Positions 32,118 to 34,487 of a stretch of DNA of 34,487 nucleotides are shown here, piece after piece (position 1 is the first letter of the stretch; each line of letters begins with the position of its first letter). Below the pieces are notes generated by a model. It made no database searches. It saw only the letters and a list, made by a program, of their open reading frames with translations, and was not told where the DNA came from. Both the position numbers and the translations under genes were made by a program. This DNA comes from Parachlamydiales bacterium (GTDB lineage Bacteria; Chlamydiota; Chlamydiia; Chlamydiales; JAEYWL01), in NCBI GenBank assembly GCA_020054065.1, contig JAGVLX010000085.1, forward strand, positions 1-34,487, written 5' to 3'.

Positions 32118-33665
32118 ATGTCGTCTTCAGGAACCCAAGAATTTGGCCGGGTAAGGGCCGTTTTCTGGCCAGTTCATCGTCACGAGCTGGCTATGCTTGT
32201 TCCGATGCTTCTCATGTTTTTCTTTGTGACATTTAATTATAACATTCTGCGCGTCATGAAAGACTCGCTGATCGTTCCTGCAGCTGGCGCTGCAGCCATC
32301 CCCTTCATTAAAGTTTGGGTGATGTTCCCGGGATCCTTATTGCTGACGTTTATCTTCACCCGTTTGTCGAACCGCTTTTCACGCGACACGGTGTTTTATT
32401 CGATGCTGTCGATTTTTCTCGGTTACTTCCTTCTATTTATCTTTTTGATTTATCCAGCTCGCGACTATCTGCATCCGCACGCTGCCGCCGATATCCTGCA
32501 AGCGAACCTGTCAGAAGGGTTTAGGGGATTCATCGCCATGTTCCGGTATTGGACCTTTACCAGCTTTTATGTGATGTCCGAACTGTGGAGTAATATCATC
32601 CTCTCCATGCTCTTCTGGGGCTTTGCAAACCAAATCACCCAAGTCTCCCAAGCTAAACGTTTTTATGGATTGTTCGGGGTCGGAGTGAATATTTCCGGAG
32701 TGGCCGCCGGCTTTTTCGGCATGGCCGTCAGCAGCTATTTTGGAGGGGATCACTGGCAAGGGCAGATGACCGCCCAAATCTTGACCATCACATTGGCTGG
32801 CCTAGGGACGATGGCCCTTTACCATTGGATCACCACCCGCGTACTGGCCGATCAAGAAGTCTCCGCCGTTAAAGAAGAAAATCAGGAAGTGCGCGGCAAA
32901 ATGTCGATGCGGGAAAATATCGCCGCCCTCTTCAAATCCCGATACCTCCTTTATATCGCCGCCATTGTGATCAGTTATAACCTAGTCATCAACCTTGTGG
33001 AAGTGCTCTGGAAAGACGCACTGGTCGGCCTCTACCCCGACAACAGCGATTATAACTACTACATGAACAAATTGATGGCTTCCATCGGGATTATGGCCAC
33101 CGTGATCTCTTACCTTGTCTCAGGCAATGCCATCCGCCTCTTCGGATGGACAGTCACCGCCATGTCAACCCCTCTCATCTTATTCGTCACCAGCCTCGGT
33201 TTCTTTTTCTTCTTATTCGTCCAGAATAGCCAGTTTGGATACGAAGCGCTCTTTGGCGCGATCTCTCCGCTGGCGTTGGTCGTTTTCTTCGGGTCTGCAC
33301 AAAACTTCCTCAGCCGGGTCGCGAAATATACCGTTTTTGACGCCACCAAAGAGATGGCTTTTGTCCCGCTAAGCCAAGAGAGCAAAATCAAAGGCAAGGC
33401 CGCGATCGACGGGATCTGCAACCGCCTTGGAAAAGCCGGCGGTTCAGTCATCCACTTCAGCTTACTCATCACCATGGGATCGTTTATCGCTAGCGCTCCT
33501 TACGTCTGCGCCCTCTTGATGGGAGCGATCGCCATCTGGATGTATGCGGTGAAGAAGGTCGGGAATCAATTCAGTATCATGAGCGGGGATGCCAAACAGC
33601 CGCTTGAAGGGGAACGTCCTGCCCTGGTGAATGGAATGCTAAAAGAGCAGCAACAAGCGGTGTAA
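32118..33665 (+). CDS. Nucleotide transporter, ATP/ADP translocase (TLC/NTT) family
   Basis: The 515-residue protein has about 12 membrane segments. Residues known to matter in plastid and bacterial NTTs are present: Lys48 (RVMKDSLIV), Glu155 (YVMSELWSN), the glutamate in NLVEVLWKDA (about 300), and the lysine in SKIKGKAAIDG (about 430). Family members exchange host ATP for ADP or import other nucleotides. The alanine-rich DSLIVPAAGAAAIPF differs from the KDVVIMT of the next gene, so substrate specificity may differ. AAGGA six bases upstream supports the start. The C-terminal 40 residues are soluble and polar. It is the first of a tandem pair; 170 bases separate them. Confidence 0.93.
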   Translation: MSSSGTQEFGRVRAVFWPVHRHELAMLVPMLLMFFFVTFNYNILRVMKDSLIVPAAGAAAIPFIKVWVMFPGSLLLTFIFTRLSNRFSRDTVFYSMLSIFLGYFLLFIFLIYPARDYLHPHAAADILQANLSEGFRGFIAMFRYWTFTSFYVMSELWSNIILSMLFWGFANQITQVSQAKRFYGLFGVGVNISGVAAGFFGMAVSSYFGGDHWQGQMTAQILTITLAGLGTMALYHWITTRVLADQEVSAVKEENQEVRGKMSMRENIAALFKSRYLLYIAAIVISYNLVINLVEVLWKDALVGLYPDNSDYNYYMNKLMASIGIMATVISYLVSGNAIRLFGWTVTAMSTPLILFVTSLGFFFFLFVQNSQFGYEALFGAISPLALVVFFGSAQNFLSRVAKYTVFDATKEMAFVPLSQESKIKGKAAIDGICNRLGKAGGSVIHFSLLITMGSFIASAPYVCALLMGAIAIWMYAVKKVGNQFSIMSGDAKQPLEGERPALVNGMLKEQQQAV

Positions 33666-33784
33666 GGAACTAAATGTTAGATCCTTATGGCCACTCCGCA
33701 GATCATATATTTTTTCTTTTTTGTTTCATCCAAACAGGACGCTTGGGTAATATAAATTAGGCCGTTTGTTTTTAAAATTTTTTA

Positions 33785-33814
33785 TTGATTTTTTAACACT
33801 ATCTGTGTTATAAT
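33785..33814 (+). promoter_or_regulatory. Predicted promoter of the second translocase gene
   Basis: TTGATT and a perfect TATAAT are separated by 18 bases, 21 bases before the ATG. The gene therefore probably has its own promoter in addition to any read-through from the first translocase gene. Confidence 0.65.
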
Positions 33815-33835
33815 CAATTCCCTAAGGGAGCTTAA

Positions 33836-34487
33836 ATGTCTTCAGAAGTAGTGCAAAGTTGGTGGTCAAAGAAGATGGCGGTAGTCCGCTCGGTCTTCTG
33901 GCCGGTCGAAGCGCACGAACGCGGCAAACTGATCCCTATGCTGCTCATGCTGTTTTTCATCAACTTCAACTATAGCATTCTCCGCAACATGAAAGATGTT
34001 GTGATTATGACCTCCCAAAACACCGGCGCGGCGGTCATCCCATTCATTAAGGTCTGGGCGCTTCTGCCGATGGCCATTCTCCTGACCCTCATTTTTACCA
34101 AGCTGACCAATCGTTATAGTCAGGAACGTGTCTTTTATATCATGATCTCCGGCTTTTTAATTTTCTTTGCCGTTTTTGCCTTTGTATTCTACCCCTACCA
34201 AGAGACTCTTCATCTAGGCAAGTCGGCAGATGCGTTGGAAGCTTACCTCCCGAGCGGTTTGCAGGGATTTGTAGCGATGTGCCGCAATTGGTCGTTTACC
34301 CTCTTTTATGTGATGTCGGAGCTCTGGGGGAGCATGGTGATGAGCGTCCTTTTCTGGGGGATTGCTAATGAAATTACCCGTGTTTCCGAGGCGAGCCGCT
34401 TCTATAGCATGTTCGGCGTCGGAGCTAACATCGCCGCCATTATTTCAGGGCAAGTGGGCGCTTATTTCTCTCATGTGCAATACAATC
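33836..34487 (+). CDS. Second nucleotide transporter of the ATP/ADP translocase family (partial, 5' end)
   Basis: The gene runs off the right edge; 217 residues are visible. It is a paralogue of the preceding protein, with aligned segments SVFWPVEAHERGKLIPMLL, NYSILRNMKDVVIMT (Lys53), AAVIPFIKVWALLP, and FYVMSELWGSM (Glu162). The NMKDVVIMT form is closer to my recollection of classical ATP/ADP translocases (Npt1) than the first gene's VMKDSLIV. The start follows AAGGGAG five bases upstream. The N-terminal 15 residues are soluble. Full identification needs the missing C-terminal half, including the third and fourth key residues. Confidence 0.93.
   Translation, partial: MSSEVVQSWWSKKMAVVRSVFWPVEAHERGKLIPMLLMLFFINFNYSILRNMKDVVIMTSQNTGAAVIPFIKVWALLPMAILLTLIFTKLTNRYSQERVFYIMISGFLIFFAVFAFVFYPYQETLHLGKSADALEAYLPSGLQGFVAMCRNWSFTLFYVMSELWGSMVMSVLFWGIANEITRVSEASRFYSMFGVGANIAAIISGQVGAYFSHVQYN

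Overview
The window looks like chromosomal DNA of an environmental chlamydia (order Chlamydiales, Parachlamydia/Waddlia-like). The best pointers are two tandem TLC-family nucleotide (ATP/ADP-type) translocase genes at the right end, a leucine dehydrogenase, a DUF2709-like protein next to tsaE and a dnaQ-like exonuclease, and several host-directed-looking proteins (leucine-rich repeat protein, eukaryote-type tyrosine phosphatase, small paired membrane proteins). Base composition is moderate, genes are dense and often overlap by 4 nt. I see no transposase, phage gene, CRISPR array or rRNA. The assignment to a genus is inference.

Layout. 0.2-1.8 kb: a small DUF1761-like membrane protein and two FAS1 (fasciclin) proteins on the minus strand. 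1.9-3.4 kb: a DHCR24-like FAD oxidoreductase. 3.4-6.7 kb: an amino-acid permease, an inositol-monophosphatase-family enzyme and the radical-SAM lysine aminomutase EpmB. 6.8-10.3 kb: MurA, a divergent IspF and a CysJ-like flavoprotein reductase without a flavodoxin domain. 10.4-14.5 kb: an LRR protein, then a zinc-uptake operon (znuA-znuC-znuB) bracketed by two palindromic repeats and two different serine tRNAs. 14.6-19.2 kb: an unknown gene, a cation/proton antiporter translationally coupled to a YbdK-like glutamate-cysteine ligase, and a flavin reductase plus aldo/keto reductase pair. 19.4-24.3 kb: a tight minus-strand operon ldh - tyrosine phosphatase - argS - nagZ. 24.4-29.6 kb: plus-strand genes DUF2709, tsaE-engB-dnaQ-like (4-nt overlaps), pdxS-pdxT, and a pair of related two-TM proteins. 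29.8-34.5 kb: pdxH, pgk and two nucleotide translocases, the second cut by the window end.

Themes. Vitamin B6 supply is unusually complete: de novo PLP synthase (PdxS/PdxT) plus PdxH, in an organism that also encodes a PLP-dependent aminomutase. Cell-wall functions appear as MurA with the catalytic cysteine retained and a NagZ-type hexosaminidase with a signal peptide. Host interaction candidates are the LRR protein, the tyrosine phosphatase, the DHCR24-like oxidoreductase, the FAS1 pair and the MENC membrane pair. Energy parasitism is shown by the translocases.

Intergenic regions carry a recurrent family of long imperfect palindromes whose ends read CCACAGAGACACAGAG or variants (CCACTGAGTCACTGAG), sometimes combined with a CAGGATAA-rich palindrome. 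Five substantial copies and two fragments lie in 34 kb, all between genes; they are the most striking non-coding signal here.
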